A DNA stretch of 64,000 nucleotides from assembly GCF_025264665.1 (NCBI RefSeq), contig NZ_CP073697.1:1798001-1862000 (forward strand). Direction: 5' to 3'. A program made the translations under genes and the position numbers. This document shows, piece after piece, positions 45,390 through 54,554 of this stretch. Position 1 is the first letter of the stretch. Every line of letters begins with the position of its first letter. The stretch is from Edaphobacter flagellatus. GTDB lineage: Bacteria; Acidobacteriota; Terriglobia; Terriglobales; Acidobacteriaceae. The notes beneath the pieces were generated by a model. That model ran no database searches. It was not told where the DNA came from and was given only the letters and a program-made list of their open reading frames with translations.

Positions 45390-47555
45390 CTAGCGATTCC
45401 TTATTGCTGCATGTGCCTGGCTATGCTTGCATAACAAATCCTGAGAGACATGGAGATGCTGCACGGCAGAATATCCAGGCTTCACTGGAGCGGTTATAGA
45501 AACCACGATTGGAACAAGACTGCGCTGACAGTGAAGAACGTACTCCCCTGGAAAAATATCCTTAATCCACGCTGTGCCATCTCCGCTAACTCGCAGGCCG
45601 ACCGGTTCACATCTGCCGGGTTTGCTCGGCATCAACACGACAAATTCGTTAGGAATCAGCCCAGAGAAGAGAACCTCGCCCTGCTGTTTTTTTTCGGTGG
45701 CTTGAGGCTTTCGCCTTAGAAACTGCGTATACAACTCCGAGAATAGTCTGCTGTAGACGGAGGGTGTCCAGATAGGCTGTCGTGAATCGCACCAATTCGG
45801 CAGATTTTCCTGATCCATGTCTGATCCCGCGTCCCGGTTCCCATAGCCACTCTCGCTTAGCCACGAAAGATGAAACTTATTCTCTCGATCAATCAAAGGA
45901 ATGTGCTGGACAATCACCCCTGCCCCTCCCCCTCTGTATGCCTTTTCATAGAAAAGCCGCAGGAAGGAACTCACCTCGCAAACATTCGAAAAGTTCGTAT
46001 AAATCTCTTTGGTAAGGAATGGCTTGTTCGTCGAAGCCATCACCTCAGCCATATACGAGCCGTCATCATAAATTCCCGGCACTGACTGGTCTTTGAGCGA
46101 TCCCTGTGCCCAGGATTGAATATCAGTGTCATCTGCAAGTGGCCGGGAGGTATCCAACTTTCGGACCTGCTTTGCCATGCGCGAGTAAAAGGCCACTGTT
46201 TCGCCCGGTTTGTCCCACAGATTCTCTGGGATTACATCGGTCGGTCGCCAGATCACAATGGAAGGATGATTGCGGACGGTACGCACCCAGTCGAAGCAGG
46301 TGGATTCCATCCAGCCCTCCCAGTCTGAATCGGCATCGGATTGGATATCAGGTCGACCGTCACAAAAGAAGCCCGCCATGACCAACATTCCCTGCTCATC
46401 GCATCGATTGAGCCATGGCGTTCCAAGACAATCCCAATGACCATGCAAGAGATTTAGGCCCGACTGCTGCATGATGGAAAGCATGAGGGACTGGGAGTGA
46501 GAATCGTTAAGATAACGGAGCGCCGAGAGCTTATTGAAATAAGTTCCGGAGACCCAAAGCTTCTTGCCATTCAAGAACAACGTACGATCTTCGATCCACA
46601 CCTCCCGAAAGCCAAAGCGGGTGAGTAGACGGTCTATAACGAGGCCGTTGCTTCGCAACTCGGTGTATACCGAATAGAGTTTCGGCTGACCGTACGGCTC
46701 CGGCCCCCAAAGTATCGGTCTATGCCAGTCTGCCTGGGTACGGACTGGAGCGACCAAACTCGCAGATCGCTCCGGCAATTCGAGTACGACCCTGTCGCCA
46801 TCCAGCACAGTTGTGTGGATCATCATTCCAGCACCAGGACGACCAGGCCCTGCAGTGCTTGTCTCAACTTCAAGCTTGCCTTCACGTACGGATGGAATCA
46901 CGTAGACATTGGATATATGAGTACTGGGCCGCCATCCTAGCGTGATATCACCAACGATGCCAGTCCAATTACGGTCACTTTCATGGATGACTGCGCCACG
47001 ATATGCACGCCCTTGCTTTTGAGTGCTTATCTTTCCACCGGGACGTGCATAAGGCCCAGATGCATCGTGCACGTATACAACAACTTCATTGGCAACGCCG
47101 GGAACGAGGTGTCCTGTTATATCGGCTTCGAAGGGAGAATACTGTCCGAAGTGATCGGATATGCGCTTTCCATTCCAATACAGCACAGCATAATGCCCTA
47201 ACTTTTCTATTCGAAAGAAATAGGTTCGATCTGCACCCGCCCAGTCAGGCGGTATGACCAAGTTGCAGCGGTACCAATGTGCTTTGTTTGGCTGTTCTCG
47301 AACTATGGGTGGCCGTGCGGGTGCGCGCAACGAGATCCATCCCTGCGAAGGCACGCGACTCTCAGAATCGTCTAGCGAAATCTCCCATCTTCCGTTGATA
47401 CAGAACTCCATACGAGGAAGGACTTCCGGTGCTCCTGGCCGTCCATGGCTACTGAGCACGAGATCTGCTGCTGAGAGTTTCACGGGGAGAAACAACTGAC
47501 GCGACAGGAAGCCAGAGAACAGTCCTCCTATCGCACCTCTTCTGCTTATATTCAT
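45390..47555 (-). CDS. GH2-like protein, acid/base glutamate missing
   Basis: The 721-residue protein starts at ATG 47555 with a twin-arginine-like signal (NISRRGAIGGLFSGFLSRQ). It has the GH2 order: sugar-binding jelly roll (about 50-195), immunoglobulin-like domain and a TIM barrel from about 320 (DRTLFLNGKKLWVSGTYFNK). At the position where GH2 enzymes have Asn-Glu after HPSIVLW, it has HPSIVIWRPTD with Asp440-Val441 instead. A candidate nucleophile Glu517 is in KPFLTKEIYTN. It may be inactive, use another acid, or be a binding protein. It follows the TonB receptor by 95 bp and precedes the nitrilase-family gene by 49 bp. Confidence 0.8.
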   Translation of the reverse strand: MNISRRGAIGGLFSGFLSRQLFLPVKLSAADLVLSSHGRPGAPEVLPRMEFCINGRWEISLDDSESRVPSQGWISLRAPARPPIVREQPNKAHWYRCNLVIPPDWAGADRTYFFRIEKLGHYAVLYWNGKRISDHFGQYSPFEADITGHLVPGVANEVVVYVHDASGPYARPGGKISTQKQGRAYRGAVIHESDRNWTGIVGDITLGWRPSTHISNVYVIPSVREGKLEVETSTAGPGRPGAGMMIHTTVLDGDRVVLELPERSASLVAPVRTQADWHRPILWGPEPYGQPKLYSVYTELRSNGLVIDRLLTRFGFREVWIEDRTLFLNGKKLWVSGTYFNKLSALRYLNDSHSQSLMLSIMQQSGLNLLHGHWDCLGTPWLNRCDEQGMLVMAGFFCDGRPDIQSDADSDWEGWMESTCFDWVRTVRNHPSIVIWRPTDVIPENLWDKPGETVAFYSRMAKQVRKLDTSRPLADDTDIQSWAQGSLKDQSVPGIYDDGSYMAEVMASTNKPFLTKEIYTNFSNVCEVSSFLRLFYEKAYRGGGAGVIVQHIPLIDRENKFHLSWLSESGYGNRDAGSDMDQENLPNWCDSRQPIWTPSVYSRLFSELYTQFLRRKPQATEKKQQGEVLFSGLIPNEFVVLMPSKPGRCEPVGLRVSGDGTAWIKDIFPGEYVLHCQRSLVPIVVSITAPVKPGYSAVQHLHVSQDLLCKHSQAHAAIRNR

Positions 47556-47650
47556 AGACGTCAACACTCCATGTCTCGGCATTGGGCTCCGGATAACAAA
47601 TCGGCATCCGGAGCCCCATGCCAGCTGCGTCAAATACGAAGACCTTATCG

Positions 47651-50600
47651 CTAGAACGCCAATCTCGCGCCGAGTTGAAGCACTCGTCCAGAGATCTGAG
47701 TGCTTGTAATTGTGCCGGCAGATGGTGTTCCTATATTTGCGTTGGGGTTGGCGAAGACGGTGTGATTGAAAGCATTGAACGCATCCATGCGAACCTGAAG
47801 GTTGAGCGGCGAATCCTTCCGCAACGAAAAGTTCTTCCCAACAGAGAGATTTACTGTCGTGAACCGCGGACCGCGCAGGGAATTTCTGCGAGCATTGCCG
47901 AAAGTATATGCAGCTGGAATAGCAAAGGCGGAAGGATTGAACCACTGTTGAACCGTAGGATTATTCAGATGTGGATTCCCTACAACATTTGGAAACCAGT
48001 TTCCCCCCTGGGCGCCTGTCTGGTTGGCTGTACCCACAAGAGCTGTAAACGGCGTACCCGACTGAATGTTCACAACAGAAGAGAGCTGCCACCCACCGAA
48101 TGGAATATCCCAGAGGCGGCTGCGGTTGAGCCACTGTTGCCCCGCTCCAAAAGGCAGCCGATAGACTGCATAACCTTTCAGCATGTGGGTGATGTCGTAG
48201 TTTGAAGGTCCGTAGTTCGCACCGGGATCGTAGGAACTCTGGTAGGCCTGCGTGCCTGCCTGCCCTCCCCAGCCGGAAGAGTCCTGATTGTCGAGCAACC
48301 TCGAATACGTGTAATTGACGTTGTAGGTCAATCCGTTGTGGAAACTCTTCTCAACGTAGGTTTGCAACGAATTGTAATTTGAGCTGGCGTTATAGTTGTC
48401 GCCGTTGATATTCAGGAACTGAGGATAGGGACGCCGAGCCTGAGCGTTTCCTGGGCCGAGCTGAGCCTGCGGCACTTGGTTGATATTGACGGGGAACGAG
48501 AGATGCGTCGCGTGGCTTCCGACGTAGGCTACCTGCCATACCAGGCCATCGGCCAGCAGCTTCTGAATACTCAGGGAGTATTGATCTACAATCGACACCG
48601 GAGTATCGACGGGATAGTAGTTAACCGATTGGCCGTTATAACCTCCGGGATTGCGAGTAGGAGCTGTGTAGTTCAATGTCGGATTCGTTGCCGAAAGGAG
48701 GACCACGGGATTGATTTGATTTGAATCCGACATGGAACCCGTGCTTCCGGCTCCAAGACTACGGCCGCCGGATCCGTAAAGGTCTCCGCTCCAAAGATAG
48801 GCATACCTGCCATACCCTGCGCGAACGACTATCGAGCGATTTGCTGCCCACGAGAATCCAACACGTGGAAGAAAGCTATTGACTCCGTTCTGGATCTTTG
48901 ATCGTCCATTGTTACCAGCAAACCAGATCGCTCCGAGAGTATTTGTTACGGGATTCGTCAGCGCAGGGTCAAATAAGCCAAGACGATTCTGCGTCTCAGA
49001 CCATCCTCCTTGATGCTGATAGCGAAGGCCAAGATTGAGCGTCAAGTGAGGAAAGGGCTTCCAATCATCCTGCAAGAAGACCTGTGGAATTTTGCTCCGG
49101 AGGTAGATGGTTGGCGTGTTCGTGGCACTCCACGATTGGGCCTGCCCGAGAAGGAAGTCTGCATAGCTTTGCCCGCTTCCACTGGCATAAGGGTTCTTTT
49201 GCGTATAGTAACCAGCAAAGGTAAAGTTGCCGGAAACGATGTTGCCCCAGGGGCTTGTATTCGATTGCAGCATGGGTAACGTTCCGCCAAACGTGAGAAT
49301 ATGCTTGCCCGAGACAAACGTAACGACATCGGAGGGTTCATACGAGTTCTGATTAATATGAGAGTTGGCTCCGCTACCGATGCTTGTGCCGCCAAATCCA
49401 GTTGATCCAGAGATTGTAATATTCGGGAAAATATCGGCCTTTGCGTAAGCAAGCCCAATCTTGCTTGGATAGCCCTGGTTGAGGTTGGGTGGCGAGAACT
49501 GGTTCCCCTGCCCTAGATATGCCATGCGGAACTCATTAACGACTCGTGGACTAAGAGTCCAGACATCCGTGAGTTGGGCCAAATAGAAGCGGCCGTTATT
49601 GTTTTGACAGTCCATCGGACAGTCCGGTGAAGGATTGAAACTGTCGTTCGTTGTCACGAACGTCGTTCCGGTTAGCCGGTTTTTCTCACTGATGTTGTAG
49701 TCAAAACGTCCGAAATATCGATTGTTGGGATTGATGCTTGTCAATGCGCCATGCCAGTTATTTGTCGTACCGGGAAGATTCGGCATCGGCATATAGGATT
49801 GAATCGCTACGGCAACCGGATCGAGGCGGCTCTTAGGAATCACGTTCCCAGCAAAAGCCTGACGCGTGCCCCCTGAATAGGTCGCAGGATCATAGATGGG
49901 AGTAAATACTGCGCTGGAGAAATCGCCATCCCGCATCTGCTGGGTTGGGTATGTCGCGTACCTGTAGGAAGTTGACGTATTGTGCGTCCGGTCGTAGTTG
50001 AAGTAGAAGAAGAGTTTATTCTTCAGAACGGGCCCACCAATCGATCCGCCCCAGTTATTGAAGCGAAGGTTGGGAACAGCTGAGGCGAAGTACGTAGTCG
50101 CGTTGAAGAAATCGTTCTGAACGTATTCGTAAACAGCTCCATGAAAGCTATTCGTCCCGCTCTTGGTAATCTGATTGAATATGGCTCCGCCGCTTCCGTA
50201 TTGCGCACCGAAGTTCGATGTATCAATCTTTACCTCGGAGATGGTCTCTTGCACACCGGTGAAAGGATCGGCGCTTTGTGGATGCGTAATGGTCCCCCCG
50301 TCCGACAACCAGTTGCCTTGATAGCGCATATTTCCATTGACCGAGACCGAGGTTCCTGTCCCAGAAACACCAGGAAGAGTTTGCGTGAAGTTCGTCCAGC
50401 TCAATCCGACGTTAGGAAGCTCCGTCATGGTTTCTGCTTTGAGGGTGGCTGACTGCTCAGCGTTCTCCGTCTTGAGTTGCACTTCCTCCGCGTCTACGCT
50501 CACCGTTTCACTGTTGGCACCGATGACCAATGTCGCATTGAGAGTTATGGCGCCAGTGTCGAGAGTTATATCGGAGTTAACAACCTTCTTAAAACCTGGC

Positions 50601-50905
50601 TTGGAGAAGGTAACGGCATACGTACCTGGAAGGATCGAGACCGCGTCGTATAGTCCTGCGCCATTCGTCTCAAGACGCTTCGTTACGCCGGTTCGAATCT
50701 CATGAATAGTCACCTCCACCCCGATCACCGCGGCGCCTGTCGGATCAGTCACCGTACCTCGAATGTCACTGGTGGCCGAGTTCTGCCCGAACGTCGGGAC
50801 AATATAGAGGAGCAGACAAACAAAAGCCATGATCAGACGCCTTGGTGCAAGGGCCAGCTGCCGATCTCGGCAACCAAATCGTAGACATAAATCGTGCATC
50901 CTCAT
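47651..50905 (-). CDS. Oar-like TonB-dependent receptor 2
   Basis: The 1084-residue outer-membrane receptor has a signal peptide (hydrophobic IMAFVCLLLYIVPTFGQ), a carboxypeptidase-regulatory-like domain (TSDIRGTVTDPTGAAVIGVE, about residues 46-130), a plug with YGSGGAIFNQITKSGTNSFH and a long beta-barrel ending VLQLGARLAF. The start codon has a GGAAGGGG site about eight bases upstream. It heads the minus-strand cluster with GH2, nitrilase, CehA, NHL and cyanase genes, suggesting it imports the substrate of that pathway. It has no SusD partner, as is usual in acidobacteria. Its promoter is not obvious. Confidence 0.9.
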   Translation of the reverse strand: MRMHDLCLRFGCRDRQLALAPRRLIMAFVCLLLYIVPTFGQNSATSDIRGTVTDPTGAAVIGVEVTIHEIRTGVTKRLETNGAGLYDAVSILPGTYAVTFSKPGFKKVVNSDITLDTGAITLNATLVIGANSETVSVDAEEVQLKTENAEQSATLKAETMTELPNVGLSWTNFTQTLPGVSGTGTSVSVNGNMRYQGNWLSDGGTITHPQSADPFTGVQETISEVKIDTSNFGAQYGSGGAIFNQITKSGTNSFHGAVYEYVQNDFFNATTYFASAVPNLRFNNWGGSIGGPVLKNKLFFYFNYDRTHNTSTSYRYATYPTQQMRDGDFSSAVFTPIYDPATYSGGTRQAFAGNVIPKSRLDPVAVAIQSYMPMPNLPGTTNNWHGALTSINPNNRYFGRFDYNISEKNRLTGTTFVTTNDSFNPSPDCPMDCQNNNGRFYLAQLTDVWTLSPRVVNEFRMAYLGQGNQFSPPNLNQGYPSKIGLAYAKADIFPNITISGSTGFGGTSIGSGANSHINQNSYEPSDVVTFVSGKHILTFGGTLPMLQSNTSPWGNIVSGNFTFAGYYTQKNPYASGSGQSYADFLLGQAQSWSATNTPTIYLRSKIPQVFLQDDWKPFPHLTLNLGLRYQHQGGWSETQNRLGLFDPALTNPVTNTLGAIWFAGNNGRSKIQNGVNSFLPRVGFSWAANRSIVVRAGYGRYAYLWSGDLYGSGGRSLGAGSTGSMSDSNQINPVVLLSATNPTLNYTAPTRNPGGYNGQSVNYYPVDTPVSIVDQYSLSIQKLLADGLVWQVAYVGSHATHLSFPVNINQVPQAQLGPGNAQARRPYPQFLNINGDNYNASSNYNSLQTYVEKSFHNGLTYNVNYTYSRLLDNQDSSGWGGQAGTQAYQSSYDPGANYGPSNYDITHMLKGYAVYRLPFGAGQQWLNRSRLWDIPFGGWQLSSVVNIQSGTPFTALVGTANQTGAQGGNWFPNVVGNPHLNNPTVQQWFNPSAFAIPAAYTFGNARRNSLRGPRFTTVNLSVGKNFSLRKDSPLNLQVRMDAFNAFNHTVFANPNANIGTPSAGTITSTQISGRVLQLGARLAF

Positions 50906-51273
50906 ATATCGTTACCCCTTCCTGTGTTAACCAACTAGCTAATCGCTCAACGAGCTGAAATGGATCTGAACCCCGGTCATAACACTGGAGGAGACCGTAA
51001 CCGTGGAGTAGGTCTGTGCCCAGCGCCTCTGTTTATCAAGGCGATGGATGATCGACCAGGAGATTGTTATTAGCTTGTGAACGATTTTAGGGAGCACGAT
51101 TATCGCAACGAAGGCTATTACGGTATTTCTTCTGGAGGGGTCGTTGGACAGATTCAAATGCCCGTCAAACTACTGATAACAATTGGCTTACAACATGCAC
51201 TACGAGTCCCGACGTCATCAAAACTGACCGTATGATACGGTAATAGCCATCACCGAAAATTGAGAGATCCTCT
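50906..51273. other. Divergent promoter region, 368 bp
   Basis: This region separates the second TonB receptor (minus) from the 51.3-kb membrane protein (plus). Apart from one perfect palindrome near its right end, I see no gene, no island operator and no clear -35/-10 pair. Confidence 0.4.
51227..51241. promoter_or_regulatory. Perfect 7-1-7 palindrome, candidate operator
   Basis: ACCGTATGATACGGT is a perfect inverted repeat around one central G, 32 bp before the ATG of the 51.3-kb gene. It is unlike the island operator. It may bind a regulator of this gene. Confidence 0.55.
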
Positions 51274-52512
51274 ATGGCGAACGTGGAACAGGCCACGGAA
51301 AAGTCATCAGTCCAGGAAGTGCCGACTCAAGCGGTTGCTGAGCAACTTGACCGGATGCTCGATGATCCTCTGTTTCGGAATGGAAAGCGCTATGCTCCTT
51401 TTCTCCGTTATGTGGTTGAGAAAACGCTGAGCGGTATGGGAGATCAACTCAAAGAGAGAACCCTCGGAATCGAAGTCTTCAAAAGACCAGCCGATTACGA
51501 CTCCAACTCGGATCCAGTTGTCAGGGTGATCGCCGGTGAAGTTCGGAAACGCATAGCCCAGTATTATGTTCAGTCCGGACACCAGCACGAAATTCGGATC
51601 GAAATACCCCTTGGCACCTACATTCCGAACTTTCGGATGCCGGAACAGGAAGTTCCCCACACCAGAATCACAATGCCAGGAGCGCTAGTCGAACAGCCTA
51701 TCCTTACAGGATCCGATCGGCCCTGGTGGAGGACAAAGCTGCTTTTCGGAGCAGTATCTCTTGTTTCAGCGACAGTTTCGGTTCTATGGTATGCGATAGG
51801 ATCCACCAGCACTCCCCTTAAGAAGTTTTGGGCTCCCATCACTTCGGCCGAGGGGACGACGCTCGTTTGTGTATCTGTCCAAGACGACTACCCACCGAGT
51901 GCTCGGCCCGCAGCTTTAGCAAACGAGAAGCCTGAGCTTCTTTCATATCAAAAGGACCGTTGGGTAAATCGCCTCGGACTTGCTGACGCAACTGCGCTTG
52001 CTCAGATGGCTGGAGTGCTTTATTCGCGTGGTAAAGACTACCAAGTGGCGGGCGCCCAGTCTGTGGGATTGAACCAGTTGCGTCATGGTCCAGTAGTCTT
52101 GATTGGCGCCTTCAATAATGATTGGACGCTGCGCATGACGCGCGATCTGCGTTTTGGCTTTTCAAACGACCAAACGACTGGTCAACATTGGATCGTAGAT
52201 AGAGTGAGACATAACCGACTCGATCTCGAGATCAACAGTAAAACTCCCTACAAAAACATCGTCGTCGACTATGGGTTGGTCAGCCGATTCAATGATCCCG
52301 TCTGTGGCTGTACTGTTGTGATCGCTGCCGGGCTGGGCGAGTATGGGACCATTGCGGCAGGAGAGTTCTTGAGCCATGACGAGTATTTCAAGCAAATTTT
52401 GGGACGTGCTCCTAGGCGGTGGGAAAAAATGAACATGGAGATTGTCATTGCGACCAAAGTGGTCAATGGCGACTCTGGCCCACCATATGTCGTGGATACC
52501 CATTTCTGGTAA
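51274..52512 (+). CDS. Membrane protein with acidobacterial N-terminal domain
   Basis: The 412-residue protein has a helical N-terminal domain (about residues 18-120) of a kind I associate with many acidobacterial regulators and cyclase-like proteins: FLRYVVEKTLSGMGDQLKER, EVFKRPADYD, SDPVVRVIAGEVRKRIAQYY, IEIPLGTYIPNF. A single membrane helix follows at about 156-175. The C-terminal 230 residues contain no named domain; they include GPVVLIGAFNNDWT, DRVRHNRLDLEI and an aromatic end. The domain order suggests transmembrane signalling with the N-terminal domain in the cytoplasm. No catalytic motif is visible. The gene is preceded by a perfect palindrome. Confidence 0.7.
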   Translation: MANVEQATEKSSVQEVPTQAVAEQLDRMLDDPLFRNGKRYAPFLRYVVEKTLSGMGDQLKERTLGIEVFKRPADYDSNSDPVVRVIAGEVRKRIAQYYVQSGHQHEIRIEIPLGTYIPNFRMPEQEVPHTRITMPGALVEQPILTGSDRPWWRTKLLFGAVSLVSATVSVLWYAIGSTSTPLKKFWAPITSAEGTTLVCVSVQDDYPPSARPAALANEKPELLSYQKDRWVNRLGLADATALAQMAGVLYSRGKDYQVAGAQSVGLNQLRHGPVVLIGAFNNDWTLRMTRDLRFGFSNDQTTGQHWIVDRVRHNRLDLEINSKTPYKNIVVDYGLVSRFNDPVCGCTVVIAAGLGEYGTIAAGEFLSHDEYFKQILGRAPRRWEKMNMEIVIATKVVNGDSGPPYVVDTHFW

Positions 52513-52700
52513 ATCTTTGAACGTGAGCGTTCCACAACCACTGGCTACAAAAAGATCTCGGTCCAACATCGACCGATCATAATTCGCATTCTGCGCCAAA
52601 TATCTTTTCCTTGATCGTATCGCTATCGGCTAGCGTCAGCGAGCGTCCCCGCCGGCCCTAGCCACGCCGCCATTGGTTTCCAAGACGATAAATGAGCTTG

Positions 52701-53372
52701 TCACGGTTTGATAGCGGGCACCGCTATTAGCTCCCTGCTCACGGTTGTTTCGACGTCGAGATCCACCATTCTGTCCACGCGAAGAATGAATGTGCTTGGA
52801 TCTTTCATCCCCCAATCGACGTAGGGCACAACAAAATGTGTCTGTACTGTGATTTCGTTCCCCCGTGGATGGAGATTAATACGCAGTTGGAGTGGATGGT
52901 CTGCACCATGGATACGAAAGATTCCTTCCGCTGTGACGACCTCATCGCTAGCCGCCATGGCTTCCCCAATGATACGTGTGGGACGAAAACTGATAACCGG
53001 GTAGCGATCGCTCTCCAAAACATTCTTGTGCATGCGCCCATCTCGGGCGGCGCTTCCACTCTCTCCACTAGCTGCATCCACTTCGATCAGTCCTTCGGCA
53101 GAGCCGTCATCGAGATTGAGGCTGACAACTCCTCGCGTAAGCTTGAACGTTCCATGGACCGTGTGAATAGGATCAGAAAGAGTCCAGTGGATTGAGGTCT
53201 TCTCCGGATGGAGAGTGACCGTCATTTTATGTAAGCTTTTATCCGCTGCGAGAGCGACTGAGACATGTAGAAAGGAGAATGCGAGACCAAGGAACAGATG
53301 CACAGTAGCATAGCGCAATTCTGTCTGAGATAGAGTTTCGCGAGTCTTATGTATGAGCATGGTTATCCTCAT
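52701..53372 (-). CDS. YceI-family periplasmic protein
   Basis: The 223-residue protein has a signal peptide (hydrophobic stretch ending FLHVSVALAADK). The beta-barrel YceI-like domain has the typical strands TSIHWTLSDPIHTVHGTFKL, VDAASGESGSAARDGRMHK and ESDRYPVISFRPTRI. YceI proteins form lipocalin-like barrels that bind long isoprenoid chains. It begins 3 bp after the FAD-dependent reductase gene, so it is translationally coupled to it. With the reductase and aminotransferase this suggests isoprenoid or lipid handling, which is inference. Confidence 0.85.
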   Translation of the reverse strand: MRITMLIHKTRETLSQTELRYATVHLFLGLAFSFLHVSVALAADKSLHKMTVTLHPEKTSIHWTLSDPIHTVHGTFKLTRGVVSLNLDDGSAEGLIEVDAASGESGSAARDGRMHKNVLESDRYPVISFRPTRIIGEAMAASDEVVTAEGIFRIHGADHPLQLRINLHPRGNEITVQTHFVVPYVDWGMKDPSTFILRVDRMVDLDVETTVSRELIAVPAIKP

Positions 53373-53375
53373 GAT

Positions 53376-54509
53376 CTAACCGTGGTTGGTAAGGAGTCGC
53401 CATCCGAGTTGCGGTCCACGCCGAAGTGCAAAAGATGGAAGATTCTCTAGTCCCATGTGGACCGACAAGAGTTCCGGAAAGAACGGTGTATCAGAAGCTA
53501 ATGCTCTCATTCCTCGCCTCTCCAAGGCCGGCCAGCGATCCATGGCAAGCATTAGTTTCGCCATGGAATCGGGACGTTTCCCAATTAGGTGATGTGCTTT
53601 GCGGTAGTCGCTCAGATCGCCTCGTTCGATTGAAGCGGCGAGTGCGATAGCCTGCCGGAAGGATAATGCCAATCCCTCTCCTGTGATCGAATCTGCAGAA
53701 CCAGAAGCGTCGCCGATTAGAGCGACCGACTCATTCGCAACCCGTTTCAACTTTCTGGTTACTGAGACGGCGCCTCGTTTCGGAGTCACAATCTGTGCGC
53801 CCTTAAGTCTTAGTGCGACCTCGGGAAACCCACTAAGGAAGTCGTTGCCGCCTTTACCATTGCGCGTAATCAGCACTACACATACACAGTCATGAGCAAT
53901 TGGTGTGATGTATACCTGCCCCATTAACCCCCAATGCACCTCTACGCACTCGCTCCAGGGGCCGACTTGGTAATGACGTCGAAAGCCGAAGCGCTGGCTG
54001 AAGGTCTTCTCCTCGCTAAGTCCTGCCCACCTGCGTATCCGCGACGTCGCGCCATCCGCTCCAATCAACCATCGGAAGTTCGTCTGTACCCCGTTTATCA
54101 ATAACTCCCTACTGTTTTGCATGGTTGCACGGCTACTCCATGCCAGGATCACACCAACTTCACGTGCACGATCACTCATTCTCTGATGCAGACGCGTGCG
54201 ACGAACTCCCATCCCGATTCCATTCGGGAAATATCCGTGAACTCGATGTGCACTGTTCGCGAATCGGATTCCTCTGAAGGGATATCCGTCCTCTTCGCTA
54301 ATCTCAACACCCAGGGTCTTGAGCGATTGGATGGCATCGGGCATCAAACCTTCTCCACATCCTTTATCGATGGGTGGTTCGAGCGCTTCTACTACCATGC
54401 ACTCGATGCCTTTCTCCCGCAACGCGATTGCAGCAGCCAGGCCAGCGGGACCACCGCCGATAATCACTACCTCAGCACTAACTTGCTTTTGAGACGGAAC
54501 CCAAACCAT
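53376..54509 (-). CDS. FAD-dependent oxidoreductase, GG-reductase-like
   Basis: The 377-residue flavoprotein has the dinucleotide-binding GGGPAG at residues 18-23 (EVVIIGGGPAGLAAAIALRE) and the second FAD signature ALIGDASGSADSITGEGLAL in the C-terminal half. The overall pattern resembles geranylgeranyl-reductase-like enzymes, which saturate isoprenoid double bonds, but the wider family also includes hydroxylases and halogenases. It starts 45 bp after the aminotransferase gene and ends 3 bp before YceI. The combination of a lipid-type reductase and an isoprenoid-binding protein supports a lipid substrate. Confidence 0.8.
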   Translation of the reverse strand: MVWVPSQKQVSAEVVIIGGGPAGLAAAIALREKGIECMVVEALEPPIDKGCGEGLMPDAIQSLKTLGVEISEEDGYPFRGIRFANSAHRVHGYFPNGIGMGVRRTRLHQRMSDRAREVGVILAWSSRATMQNSRELLINGVQTNFRWLIGADGATSRIRRWAGLSEEKTFSQRFGFRRHYQVGPWSECVEVHWGLMGQVYITPIAHDCVCVVLITRNGKGGNDFLSGFPEVALRLKGAQIVTPKRGAVSVTRKLKRVANESVALIGDASGSADSITGEGLALSFRQAIALAASIERGDLSDYRKAHHLIGKRPDSMAKLMLAMDRWPALERRGMRALASDTPFFPELLSVHMGLENLPSFALRRGPQLGWRLLTNHG

Positions 54510-54554
54510 AACTCAACTAAATCCTGACCAGATGTTTGGTGATGACAAGTCACA

